Shown: positions 8,032-14,318 of the stretch, piece after piece
How positions within the stretch are numbered: the first letter of the stretch is position 1
Layout: each line of letters opens with the position of its first letter
DNA from: CAZGVW01 sp964529265
GTDB lineage: Bacteria > Planctomycetota > Phycisphaerae > Phycisphaerales > UBA1924
NCBI GenBank assembly: GCA_964529265.1
Contig: CAZGVW010000106.1
Coordinates: 1 to 14,318 of the forward strand
DNA length: 14,318 nt
Direction of reading: 5' to 3'
Program-made: the position numbers and the translations under genes
Notes under the pieces: generated by a model
Told to the model about the DNA's origin: nothing
The model's input: the letters and a program-made list of their open reading frames with translations, nothing else
Database searches by the model: none

Positions 8032-8056
8032 TGTCATCCCCCAGTGAGGGATGACA
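8032..8056. promoter_or_regulatory. Inverted repeat TGTCATCCC / GGGATGACA in divergent promoter region
   Basis: Perfect 9-base arms (8032-8040 and 8048-8056) flank a 7-base spacer. The repeat lies 19 bases upstream of the GGAGG of the plus-strand gene, where it could act as an operator or fold in the mRNA leader. Its CATC/GATG core recurs in the palindrome at 8013-8026, hinting at related sites. No T run follows, so it is not a terminator. Confidence 0.42.
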
Positions 8057-8074
8057 TTCAGGGGGGTCTATTCC

Positions 8075-8079
8075 GGAGG
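8075..8079 (+). promoter_or_regulatory. Ribosome binding site GGAGG that fixes the 8087 start
   Basis: GGAGG lies 7 bases before ATG 8087. This favours 8087 over the in-frame ATG at 8051, which sits inside the inverted repeat and has no such site. Confidence 0.8.
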
Positions 8080-8086
8080 TTCAGCG

Positions 8087-8410
8087 ATGATTCACCAACG
8101 CATCTGCAACGCCGAAGCGGCCCCGCCACGTGGCCACGCGGCCGGCGAGGGGCAAAGACCGCAGGTCGATCGTCCCTTCATCGCGCCGTCGCGCGCCGTG
8201 CTCATCGGGGCGATTGCCGCAGTGGGCGTCCTGTCCGTCAGCGCGCACGCGGAAGCCGACCAGCCGTGCGCGTGCGCGGCGCCGCAGCCCAATGCTCAGC
8301 CGACACCGACGTCCGATGATCCGTACGACAAACTCATCGAGTATCTCGAGTGCCTGATCAGGCGGCTCCTCGGGCTGCCCTGCGCCGGCGACCCACCGAC
8401 CGATCCTTGA
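8087..8410 (+). CDS. Small secreted Cys/Pro-containing protein of unknown function
   Basis: The product is 107 residues, from an ATG with an excellent GGAGG. A long polar N-region (about 1-35) precedes a hydrophobic stretch AVLIGAIAAVGVLSVSA (about 37-53) and a plausible signal peptidase site SAHA-EA near residue 55. The mature part would be only about 50 residues: a CAC pair (61, 63), a Pro/Gln/Thr-rich linker, then an amphipathic segment DKLIEYLECLIRRLLGLPC with two more Cys (89, 99). Four cysteines in a small exported protein could form disulfides. It is the only plus-strand gene supported here, divergent from the sigma/kinase operon and convergent with the giant minus-strand ORF. No family is recognised. 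It might be a signal or target of the adjacent regulators, but that is a guess from position only. Confidence 0.7.
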   Translation: MIHQRICNAEAAPPRGHAAGEGQRPQVDRPFIAPSRAVLIGAIAAVGVLSVSAHAEADQPCACAAPQPNAQPTPTSDDPYDKLIEYLECLIRRLLGLPCAGDPPTDP

Positions 8411-8418
8411 TGTTGACC

Positions 8419-8454
8419 GCGCTGGCGGGCGCCGCCGCGGCGCCCGCTCAGCGC
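8419..8454. terminator. Large GC hairpin at convergent gene ends
   Basis: Arms GCGCTGGCGGGCGCC (8419-8433) and GGCGCCCGCTCAGCGC (8439-8454) pair with a single bulged base and a 5-base loop. The hairpin sits between the plus-strand stop (8410) and the minus-strand stop (8448-8450); the right arm contains that stop codon. There is no T run in either direction, so it may act as a transcript-end stabiliser or a Rho-assisted bidirectional terminator. Confidence 0.5.
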
Positions 8455-11132
8455 GCCCCCTCATCCTGACCCAGCCGCTCCTCCACCGCGCGCAACGACG
8501 CATCGATCGCCGCGTTCACGGCCGAGTAGTAGTGCTCGCTCAGGTAGAACAGGTAGGCCGTCTCCGCGTCGATGACCGATACCTCCTGCGCCCCGATTTC
8601 AGGGAGCATCAGCAGCGATCCAACCTGGAACTTCGCCAGGCTCAGGTCCCGCCATCCGCCGTTGAGTGTGATGCAGCGCTTCAGCGCCATCGCGCTGCGC
8701 AGCCGTTCCATGTCCTCGGCGTTCTGGATCAGGATCGTCGCCCGGCGCTCGCCTTCTCGCTCTTGTTCGTTCAGCCGCCGCAGCGTCGCCGCCCATTCGT
8801 CGCGATCGCTGCACGGCACGACGCTGATCTCAGGCGCCGCCGCCGCCAGCCCCGGCGACGACGACCACTCCCCGTTCGTCGCCTCGCGGAACGTGATCGC
8901 CAGCGCCGTTTCGCCCGCAACCACGCCGCCCGCCTCGTCAACCACAAGCGAGCGGCCCATGATCGCTTCAAGGAACTCCACGCGGAAGGCATCCTCCCCG
9001 TCCGGCGACAGCACGATGCACCGCGATGGGTTGATCGCCGCGGGCAGCTCGAGCCGCTTCACCACGTCATAGAGCATGCGCACGACGAGGATGTTCTCCC
9101 CGGGAACGCCGCTCCCCGCGAAGGGCGACAGCAAGGGATCGGACGAAATCCCCGGATCCCGCGCCGCCGCCTCGCGAACCCGCTCCCGCGCCCGGGCGAG
9201 CCGCGCATCGCGCCGCAGGAAGCCCAGGTCGAACACGTCCCCCTCGGCGAGCCTGTACGAATCCCGGAACAGAACGTGCCCCACGTCATGGAACGCATCG
9301 CTCGCCTTCGGCTTGACGCGCGAGGCTCGCGTCGCATCCGTCAGAACGTACGGCGTCAGCACGATGATGACCTCGCGCTTCAGCGTCTGCGTGCGCTCCG
9401 CCCGGAACGCCGCCCCGATGAGCGGCAGATCGCCCAGAATCGGCACCTTGTCGATCACCGTCGAGTCATTGCGGCTCACCAGCCCGCCGATGATGAACGG
9501 CGTGTTGTTCGCGATGCGGGCGTACGTCTGCACCCGCCGGCTCGCGATCGTCGGCGCCGAGGCAAGCAGCGCGCCCTCCGCGTCGCGGATCTCGAGATCC
9601 GCCCCAGGCACCACCGCGGACACCGTCGTATCGATCTGCAGGCTGATCTGCTCGTCCGCCGCGTCGATCCGCGGCCGGACGTTGAGCAGAATGCCCGTCG
9701 GGATGTACCGGAAGTCGAACGCGATCTTGTTCGATGTGCCGGATGTCCCCTCCTGGCTCGTCGCGACCGGAATGTCCTCTCCCACCCGGATCGTCGCCTG
9801 CCGGTTGTCCAAGGTCAGCACGCTCGGCCGCGAAAGAATCTCCGCCTTCCCCTCCCGGATCAGCGCCCGGATCCGCACCGCCCAGTCGCTCGCAAAGTCG
9901 GCCGACTTCTGCGCGAGGATCTGCACCGTGTCCAGGTCCACGCCCGCGACCGCCGCGCCGAGCATCGCTCGCACCGCACCGTCCTGAAACTCCCATTCGA
10001 TGCCGAGGTCGCGAAGCCCGTCCTCGCTGATCTCCAGCACCATCCCTTCGATGAGCACCTGCCGCGCCGGCACATCGATGTGCTCGCGCAGCAGTCCAAG
10101 CACCCGCGCCAGTTGCTCCGGCGCCGCCGGCGCATAGTGAATGAGCAGCCGCCCGACCGGCCCCGAAACCGTCTCCTGGTTCAGCGGGCCCGCCACGTTC
10201 GGAATGACCGTGAGCCCCTGGCTCGTCCGCACCATGTCCTGTGGCCCCGCCGCCGATGCGCCCACCAGCGAAGTGGCGCCTTCGGGCGGCGAGGGCATCG
10301 CCGTGACCATGGGCAGAAAGTCGGCTGCGAGCGTCGCGCTCAGCGCGCCCGCCTCCGCCTGCGTGGAGACGCCGAAGCCCTGCAGCGCCGCGAGCGCCGT
10401 CTTCGGATCGACGAAACTCAACTGAAACACTTCGCTCGCCATCCCCGAGAGCGCGACCATCGCCTGTCCCGGGCCGCGCCCCGACGCCATGTCCCGCACG
10501 TACCCCTCCGCCTGCGCCAGGTCCGGGTTCGCGCGCAACGCTCCATCAACCCGCTCCACGCCCAGCACCTGAAGCTCCATGGGACGCGTGGCGTACTTCA
10601 CCGCCGCGAACCGGAGATACCGCTCATGTCCATCCTGCGTCCTGACCAGCGTCAGAGCCTCGAGCCCCGATGGCGGCGCCGGCGGAAGAAACGCGCTGCG
10701 CTCCGCTGACGCCGGCAGATAGGAGTGCGCCGTCGTGAACCACAGCGCAGCGCTGCGCAGAACGTCCCCCGCCTCCGCCTCCGAAACGTCCGGCATCGGC
10801 ACAACAATCCCCGCATCCCTCGGCAGAGCCTCGGGCAGCGTCTCCGTGTCCGTTTCGGGCTGAACGAGCGACGCCGATTCGATGGCGCGGGCCAGCGCGT
10901 TCACCCCCTCGATCGCCGCCTCGCCAAGCCGCGCATCATCCTTGTCAATCCACCTGGCCGGCGCGAACAGCGCGGGCTGATCGCGCGGCCGCTCCTCCGG
11001 CGCCGGCGGCTCACCGATGATGGCGCGCGGGCCCGAAGGCGCCATCTCGAACCGGCGCTCATCCACACGCGACACTGTCACGCATGAGGGTGACGCAATC
11101 CCGACCGCCGCCGCCAACGCCAGAACGCCCAT
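8448..11132 (-). other. Secretin (GspD/PilQ-type) portion of the fused ORF, with own potential start
   Basis: If translated from the internal ATG at 11132 this is an 894-residue protein. Residues 1-17 look like a signal peptide with a weak lipobox (S-P-S-C17). Residues 20-325 are a low-similarity periplasmic region. A short N1-like domain (about 328-377, LLIHYAPAAPEQLARVLGLL, then VPARQVLIEGMVLEIS) precedes the secretin core (about 355-597). The core carries AEILSRPSVLTLDNRQA, VGEDIPV, NNTPFIIGGLV and the signature VPILGDLPLIGAAF (563-576), ending in VIIVLTPYVL. Secretins form ring-shaped outer-membrane channels for type II/III secretion or type IV pili. An unusual extension (about 598-894) follows, mixed alpha/beta and without a recognised family. 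No S-domain or partner gene (GspE, GspF, pilin) is visible nearby. Confidence 0.88.
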
Positions 11133-12836
11133 CACGCGCCCGAGCCGGCCCGCCCGCGCGCCGCCCCGCCCCGGGTCGAGCAGCGCCACCCGATCAGCCG
11201 CCGCCGCGAGCGCGCTGCGGTGCGTGCAATGCACGATCGCGCACCGCGGACGCTCCCTCCGCACACGGCGCAGGATCTCCATCGCCTCTTCGTCGTCCAG
11301 CGCATCGATGCCCTCATCGAGCACCAGCGCCTCCGGATGCCTCACCAGCGCCCGCGCCAGCCCGATCCGCTGAATCTCGCCCCGCGACAGGCCTCCATGC
11401 AAGTCCCGCGGCCGCGCGTCCAGCCCCGCCGGAAGGTGCGCGAGAATCGGCCACAGCCCCACGATTTCGCACGCCCACGCCACATATTCATCCCGCTTGC
11501 CGTCAAGACCACGCAGAATGTTGTCCCGGATCGATTCATCGAAGAGATGCGGCGCCGCGTGAACCACGCCCAGCAGATTCGCTCGCTCGTGCGGCGCAAG
11601 CAGCGCCGTTGCGCGACCGAACACGCTGATCTCCCCCCGCCGCGGCACATAGAGCCCGCTCACGAGCCGCACCAGCGTCGTCTTCCCCGCCCCGCTCGCG
11701 CCAAGGATCGCCACGTGCTCGCCGGGCGCAACCACCAGCGAATACCCATCGAGCACCGCCTCGGCGCCGTCATATCCGAACTCGATGTCCCGGCACTCCA
11801 CCGCCATCGCTCCTCCCATCCGCGGCCCCGCCGCCGCCACGGAAACCCGCGGTTCCTCCGTCGGCGCGCGCTGCCGGCGCGCACGCTCCACGCTCGCCGA
11901 GGCCCGCGTCCAGTGGCCCAGACCGCTGAACAGATCCAGGCTCGTCGGAAACAGCATCGCCGCGTACCCGATGAACACATAGAACGCCGCCGGATCCGCC
12001 CCGTGCCGCCCCATTCGCGCGCCCGCCGCGGCAATCAGCGCGATCGTGCACCCGCTCACCAGCAGATCGCCCGCAACCTTCTGCCGCGTCACCGCGTGCT
12101 GCGCGCGAGCGCTCTCCGCCGCCGCGCGCATGAGCGCTTCCTCGAGAATCCCCGCCTCGTGCTCGATGTCTCCGGAAACCGCGATTTCCTCGATCGCCTC
12201 CACCCGATCGAGGAACAGACTCGAGAACGCCGCCTGCTCCTCCACCGCCGCCCCATGCGACGTCCGCAATCCGCGGCGCAGCATGCAGAACGCCCCCCAC
12301 TGCAGCGGAAGCGACGCCGCGCACACCATCGCCAGCCCCCAATCGAGCCAGAACAACGCCCCCAGCGCCGCCGGCAGCGTGAACGACGCGAGACACAGCG
12401 TCGGAAGCCGCTCATGCACGAACTGCCCGACGTGATTCGTGTCTTCGATCAACCTGGCGCACGCCTGCGCCCCCGGCCCCGGCCGATTCCGCGCACCGCT
12501 CCCAAGCAGCGCCCGCACGCCCTCCGCGCGCAGCGAGGCGCTCACCCGCTCCGCCACACCCACCGTCACCCGCCGGCCCAGGTAGTAGGCCCCGTTCCGG
12601 AGCGCATGCACCACCGCGAGCGTCACCAGAACCACAAAAAGCGCATCCCGCGCGATCGCCGCGCCGCCATCCCCCGCCGCGTCCAGCATCCGCTTCACAA
12701 CCAGGGGGGGCGCCAGGTTCAGCGCCGCCAGCCCCCCCAGCATCGCCAGCACCACCGCCAGACGCCCGAAGTGCGGGCGCAGCACAGCCGCCAGCCCCCC
12801 GCGCGCTCCTTCGGCATGCCCTCGCGCCCGCGGCAT
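8448..12836 (-). CDS. ABC exporter half fused in frame to outer-membrane secretin
   Basis: One uninterrupted frame of 1462 residues from ATG 12836 (GAGG at 12846-12849, 9 bases upstream; a TTG three codons earlier lacks spacing). Residues 1-568 form an ABC exporter: a membrane domain with about six hydrophobic spans (first about 25-50, last about 283-305) and a nucleotide-binding domain (about 345-560). From Met569 the sequence becomes a secretin with a signal-peptide-like start (MGVLALAAAVGIASPSC), a long N-terminal region, the secretin core and a C-terminal extension of roughly 300 residues. A cytoplasmic ATPase joined to an outer-membrane channel is topologically odd. Either internal initiation or protein processing separates them, or a one-base indel has merged two adjacent genes; the junction sequence supports the latter history. 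The functional link could be an export apparatus, but no other secretion genes are in the window. Confidence 0.85.
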   Translation of the reverse strand: MPRARGHAEGARGGLAAVLRPHFGRLAVVLAMLGGLAALNLAPPLVVKRMLDAAGDGGAAIARDALFVVLVTLAVVHALRNGAYYLGRRVTVGVAERVSASLRAEGVRALLGSGARNRPGPGAQACARLIEDTNHVGQFVHERLPTLCLASFTLPAALGALFWLDWGLAMVCAASLPLQWGAFCMLRRGLRTSHGAAVEEQAAFSSLFLDRVEAIEEIAVSGDIEHEAGILEEALMRAAAESARAQHAVTRQKVAGDLLVSGCTIALIAAAGARMGRHGADPAAFYVFIGYAAMLFPTSLDLFSGLGHWTRASASVERARRQRAPTEEPRVSVAAAGPRMGGAMAVECRDIEFGYDGAEAVLDGYSLVVAPGEHVAILGASGAGKTTLVRLVSGLYVPRRGEISVFGRATALLAPHERANLLGVVHAAPHLFDESIRDNILRGLDGKRDEYVAWACEIVGLWPILAHLPAGLDARPRDLHGGLSRGEIQRIGLARALVRHPEALVLDEGIDALDDEEAMEILRRVRRERPRCAIVHCTHRSALAAAADRVALLDPGRGGARAGRLGRVMGVLALAAAVGIASPSCVTVSRVDERRFEMAPSGPRAIIGEPPAPEERPRDQPALFAPARWIDKDDARLGEAAIEGVNALARAIESASLVQPETDTETLPEALPRDAGIVVPMPDVSEAEAGDVLRSAALWFTTAHSYLPASAERSAFLPPAPPSGLEALTLVRTQDGHERYLRFAAVKYATRPMELQVLGVERVDGALRANPDLAQAEGYVRDMASGRGPGQAMVALSGMASEVFQLSFVDPKTALAALQGFGVSTQAEAGALSATLAADFLPMVTAMPSPPEGATSLVGASAAGPQDMVRTSQGLTVIPNVAGPLNQETVSGPVGRLLIHYAPAAPEQLARVLGLLREHIDVPARQVLIEGMVLEISEDGLRDLGIEWEFQDGAVRAMLGAAVAGVDLDTVQILAQKSADFASDWAVRIRALIREGKAEILSRPSVLTLDNRQATIRVGEDIPVATSQEGTSGTSNKIAFDFRYIPTGILLNVRPRIDAADEQISLQIDTTVSAVVPGADLEIRDAEGALLASAPTIASRRVQTYARIANNTPFIIGGLVSRNDSTVIDKVPILGDLPLIGAAFRAERTQTLKREVIIVLTPYVLTDATRASRVKPKASDAFHDVGHVLFRDSYRLAEGDVFDLGFLRRDARLARARERVREAAARDPGISSDPLLSPFAGSGVPGENILVVRMLYDVVKRLELPAAINPSRCIVLSPDGEDAFRVEFLEAIMGRSLVVDEAGGVVAGETALAITFREATNGEWSSSPGLAAAAPEISVVPCSDRDEWAATLRRLNEQEREGERRATILIQNAEDMERLRSAMALKRCITLNGGWRDLSLAKFQVGSLLMLPEIGAQEVSVIDAETAYLFYLSEHYYSAVNAAIDASLRAVEERLGQDEGAR
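11130..11176 (-). other. ABC/secretin junction with TGATG overlap and G-rich run
   Basis: At 11130-11134 the minus strand reads TGATG: the ATG is in frame with both halves, and the overlapping TGA is in the frame reached by removing one base upstream. A run CCCGGGGCGGGGCGG (11161-11175) just before it is a likely indel site. TGA/ATG overlaps are typical of translationally coupled gene pairs. Confidence 0.6.
11133..12836 (-). other. ABC exporter portion (membrane domain plus NBD) of the fused ORF
   Basis: This is a half-transporter that would dimerise in the inner membrane and use ATP for export; the substrate is unknown. Walker A is GASGAGKTT (379-387), Walker B LVLDE (504-508), D-loop region DALDD and H-loop His539. 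Two motifs deviate. The signature is LSRGE (483-487) instead of LSGGQ, and the Q-loop position in GVVHAAPHLFDESIRDNI has Ala where Gln is normal. The domain ends soon after LLDPGRGG, right at the secretin start, with only a short tail. In the alternative frame the last codons would read ...RGRAGSGA and stop at TGA 11132-11134. Confidence 0.85.
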
Positions 12837-13076
12837 CAGTGCCAACCTCGCCGCTCCCGCGGCTTACATGTCCGCCCGCGGCGCACGCCATCCCGCGCCG
12901 CCGACGGGCCGTCGATCCCCTACCTGCGGGTGAGGCCGCCCCGCCCAGCGCCCCCTGGCGCGTGGGACGAGGACGCCCGCTCGGCGCGGCGACCTCCCCT
13001 CCGCTAGTGACAGATCTGCCACCCGGCGCAACAACGAAAACTCAAAAAAGTGAAAAAATCCGCCGCCGACCCGCGC
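12837..13076. promoter_or_regulatory. Intergenic region upstream of the ABC-secretin ORF
   Basis: These 240 bases should carry the promoter of the minus-strand ABC-secretin ORF and the end of the 13077-14318 transcript. Visible items are GAGG at 12846-12849 (ribosome binding site), a near-perfect 16-base palindrome GTGACAGATCTGCCAC (13007-13022), and two runs of six A on the plus strand (13044-13049, 13053-13058), which are T runs for the minus transcript but without a clear stem. No ORF in this stretch has coding character. Confidence 0.45.
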
Positions 13077-14318
13077 CTAGCCCCAGTTCAGCGTCTCGGC
13101 AGGGAACTCCAGCGTGATCAGGGAGTGCAGAACGGGGTATTCGACCCGGCAGCGGAACGCATCAAACCCCGCCGGATCCCACCCCATCCGCCGGCAGACG
13201 TGCGCCAACGCATCCAGGTACCGCGGCGCCGAGGGGACTGGAAGGGAGTCCAGCCCCGTCCCGAGGTACACCGCCTGCTCCTGGACGCTCAAAAGATCCA
13301 CTTCGCGGCGTTTTTCGCGCAGGGGGCTCATCGCGTTGCCAAAGACCTTCGTCAGCGGGTCGATCGGCGGCGCCAGCCCAATCGGGAGCAAGACGTCGTG
13401 AATCAGCAGCGGCGTCGGAAACATGATCGTCTCGCCCAGGCTCAGTTTTTCGCCTTTGGCGATCACATTGACCAGTTTCTCGCCAAACATGTACGACACC
13501 TCCCCCGTCCGGCCCACCGACTGCCCCTTGATGTAGAACTCCATGTACCCGGTGGGGTCGATCTGACGGCTGAACGAGGGTGTCGGCTGGGAACAGAACT
13601 CCTTCATGACCGGAACGTCGGCGATCGCCTCCTTTTCGACCGGCTCCAGCGTCACCCGGGAGTGGCCGGGCTCGTGGCTCTCATATCCGCGGCGGCAGAG
13701 GCAGAGGCGGTCCATGGGCTTCATGATCCGGAGGCCTACGGAGCCCTCGACGTTCAAAAATGAGTAGCGGCCGGGCTTGGCGCCCTCGTGGACGATGCTG
13801 CAGGAAAGGGCGACGTCGCGCTGGACGCCGTAAATGTGCGAAAGGGCGCGATAGGCGTCTCGTTTTGCGTCAAAATCGATCTGCGCGGCGCCTTGGGTGG
13901 TCAGGGCGCTGATCATCGATGAAAACGTGGGGCGATCACCCGCGTGCCGATCGATGAGGTCTTCCAGCTCCTCAAAAGCGCGCTCCACATTTTGCAGAAT
14001 TTCCGCTTTCACGCCCTTTTTGCGCGCGCACTCGATGACCCGCTCAAAGGACGGGCGCCCGGGCAATTGCCCCAGGGCGTCGAAGGGGCTATGGGCCTCG
14101 CAGAAGGAGTACATCTGCCAGGCGAGCGTGGAGCCGAGGTTGAGCCGCCGCGCGAACTCGGAGCCGCTGCGGACGCCGCCGGGGACATCGCCGATGAGCC
14201 GCGCCAGGGCGGCGCGGAGGCGCGTGGAGACGACGAGGCTCTCGCTTTGGAAGGCGTCGGCTGGCCGCGGCTGGGCGGGGCCGGGGGGTGCGGTGGGATC
14301 GTTCACTTGGAGGATCAT
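13077..14318 (-). CDS. Conserved-looking protein of unknown function with possible N-terminal HTH
   Basis: The product is 413 residues if the ATG at the very edge (14318-14316) is the start; it could begin further right, as the upstream ribosome binding site is outside the window. Residues 1-25 are Pro/Ala-rich and disordered. Residues about 30-72 include RSGSEFARRLNLGSTLAWQM, which has helix-turn-helix spacing. A helical region follows (about 88-125, KAEILQNVERAFEELEDLID), then a mixed alpha/beta domain (about 150-413) with motifs such as SHIYGVQRDVALSCSIVHEG, YMEFYIKG and LLIHDVLLPIG. There is no signal peptide or membrane segment, so it is probably cytoplasmic. I do not recognise the family. 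A DNA-binding sensor-regulator is one possibility, from the N-terminal motif only. It is separated from the ABC-secretin ORF by 240 bases and is probably not co-transcribed with it. Confidence 0.72.
   Translation of the reverse strand: MILQVNDPTAPPGPAQPRPADAFQSESLVVSTRLRAALARLIGDVPGGVRSGSEFARRLNLGSTLAWQMYSFCEAHSPFDALGQLPGRPSFERVIECARKKGVKAEILQNVERAFEELEDLIDRHAGDRPTFSSMISALTTQGAAQIDFDAKRDAYRALSHIYGVQRDVALSCSIVHEGAKPGRYSFLNVEGSVGLRIMKPMDRLCLCRRGYESHEPGHSRVTLEPVEKEAIADVPVMKEFCSQPTPSFSRQIDPTGYMEFYIKGQSVGRTGEVSYMFGEKLVNVIAKGEKLSLGETIMFPTPLLIHDVLLPIGLAPPIDPLTKVFGNAMSPLREKRREVDLLSVQEQAVYLGTGLDSLPVPSAPRYLDALAHVCRRMGWDPAGFDAFRCRVEYPVLHSLITLEFPAETLNWG

Larger units (their letters stand above)
7858..8086. 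other. Divergent intergenic region between sigma factor and small secreted protein genes
   Basis: These 229 bases should hold promoters for both directions. Apart from the two palindromes (8013-8026 and 8032-8056) and the ribosome binding site at 8075-8079, nothing is recognisable. TTGTCA at 8031-8036 resembles a -35 box but has no matching -10 at normal spacing. Confidence 0.5.

Noticed and set aside
8532..10709. Plus-strand open frame of 725 codons antisense to the secretin
   Set aside because: It is Arg-rich with no domain, directly opposite a well-supported secretin; a typical high-GC shadow. The same applies to 11220-13007 opposite the ABC half and 5478-6719 opposite the kinase.
13040..13076. 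Intrinsic terminator after the 13077-14318 gene
   Set aside because: Two T6 runs are present on the minus strand, but the preceding bases are G-rich without a complementary arm, so no stem forms.
1..14318. tRNA, rRNA, insertion sequence or attachment site
   Set aside because: No cloverleaf-like sequence, transposase motif, or flanking direct repeat typical of a mobile element was seen; the only large repeat is the beta-helix gene duplication.

Overview
This is a high-GC bacterial window with almost all coding on the minus strand. The features point to a planctomycete, probably of Phycisphaerae type. The evidence is large secreted beta-helix proteins with a dockerin-like tail ending in an LLGLWG-type motif, a sigma factor directly followed by a membrane Ser/Thr kinase, and a Gram-negative secretin. 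The taxonomic assignment is inference; there is no rRNA or other marker here.

Layout from left to right. (1) Positions 1-5004 hold two tandem minus-strand paralogues for secreted right-handed beta-helix proteins. The first runs off the left edge (1-2304) and the second is complete (2506-5004). Each has its own leader with the same predicted fold (nested hairpin just upstream of the ribosome binding site). A strong intrinsic terminator (2427-2476) separates them, so they are probably two transcription units made by duplication of a unit of about 2.7 kb. (2) Positions 5160-7857 hold a minus-strand two-gene operon: an ECF-type sigma factor (7201-7857) followed 13 bases later by a membrane-anchored Ser/Thr kinase (5160-7187). 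(3) A divergent intergenic region (7858-8086) with two palindromes leads to a plus-strand gene for a small secreted cysteine-containing protein (8087-8410). (4) A large hairpin (8419-8454) lies at the convergent junction with a giant minus-strand ORF (8448-12836). That ORF reads without a stop from a one-polypeptide ABC exporter half into an outer-membrane secretin that carries its own signal-peptide-like start. (5) A 240-base gap precedes a minus-strand gene of unknown function (13077-14318) that begins exactly at the right edge.

How the parts may work together: the sigma/kinase pair looks like an envelope-sensing regulator, and the beta-helix proteins and secretin are envelope or secreted components. 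No sequence here directly links the regulator to those targets, so any common circuit is a hypothesis. The most unusual items are the ABC-secretin readthrough junction, where a TGATG sequence suggests two originally overlapping genes, and the duplicated structured leaders of the beta-helix genes.
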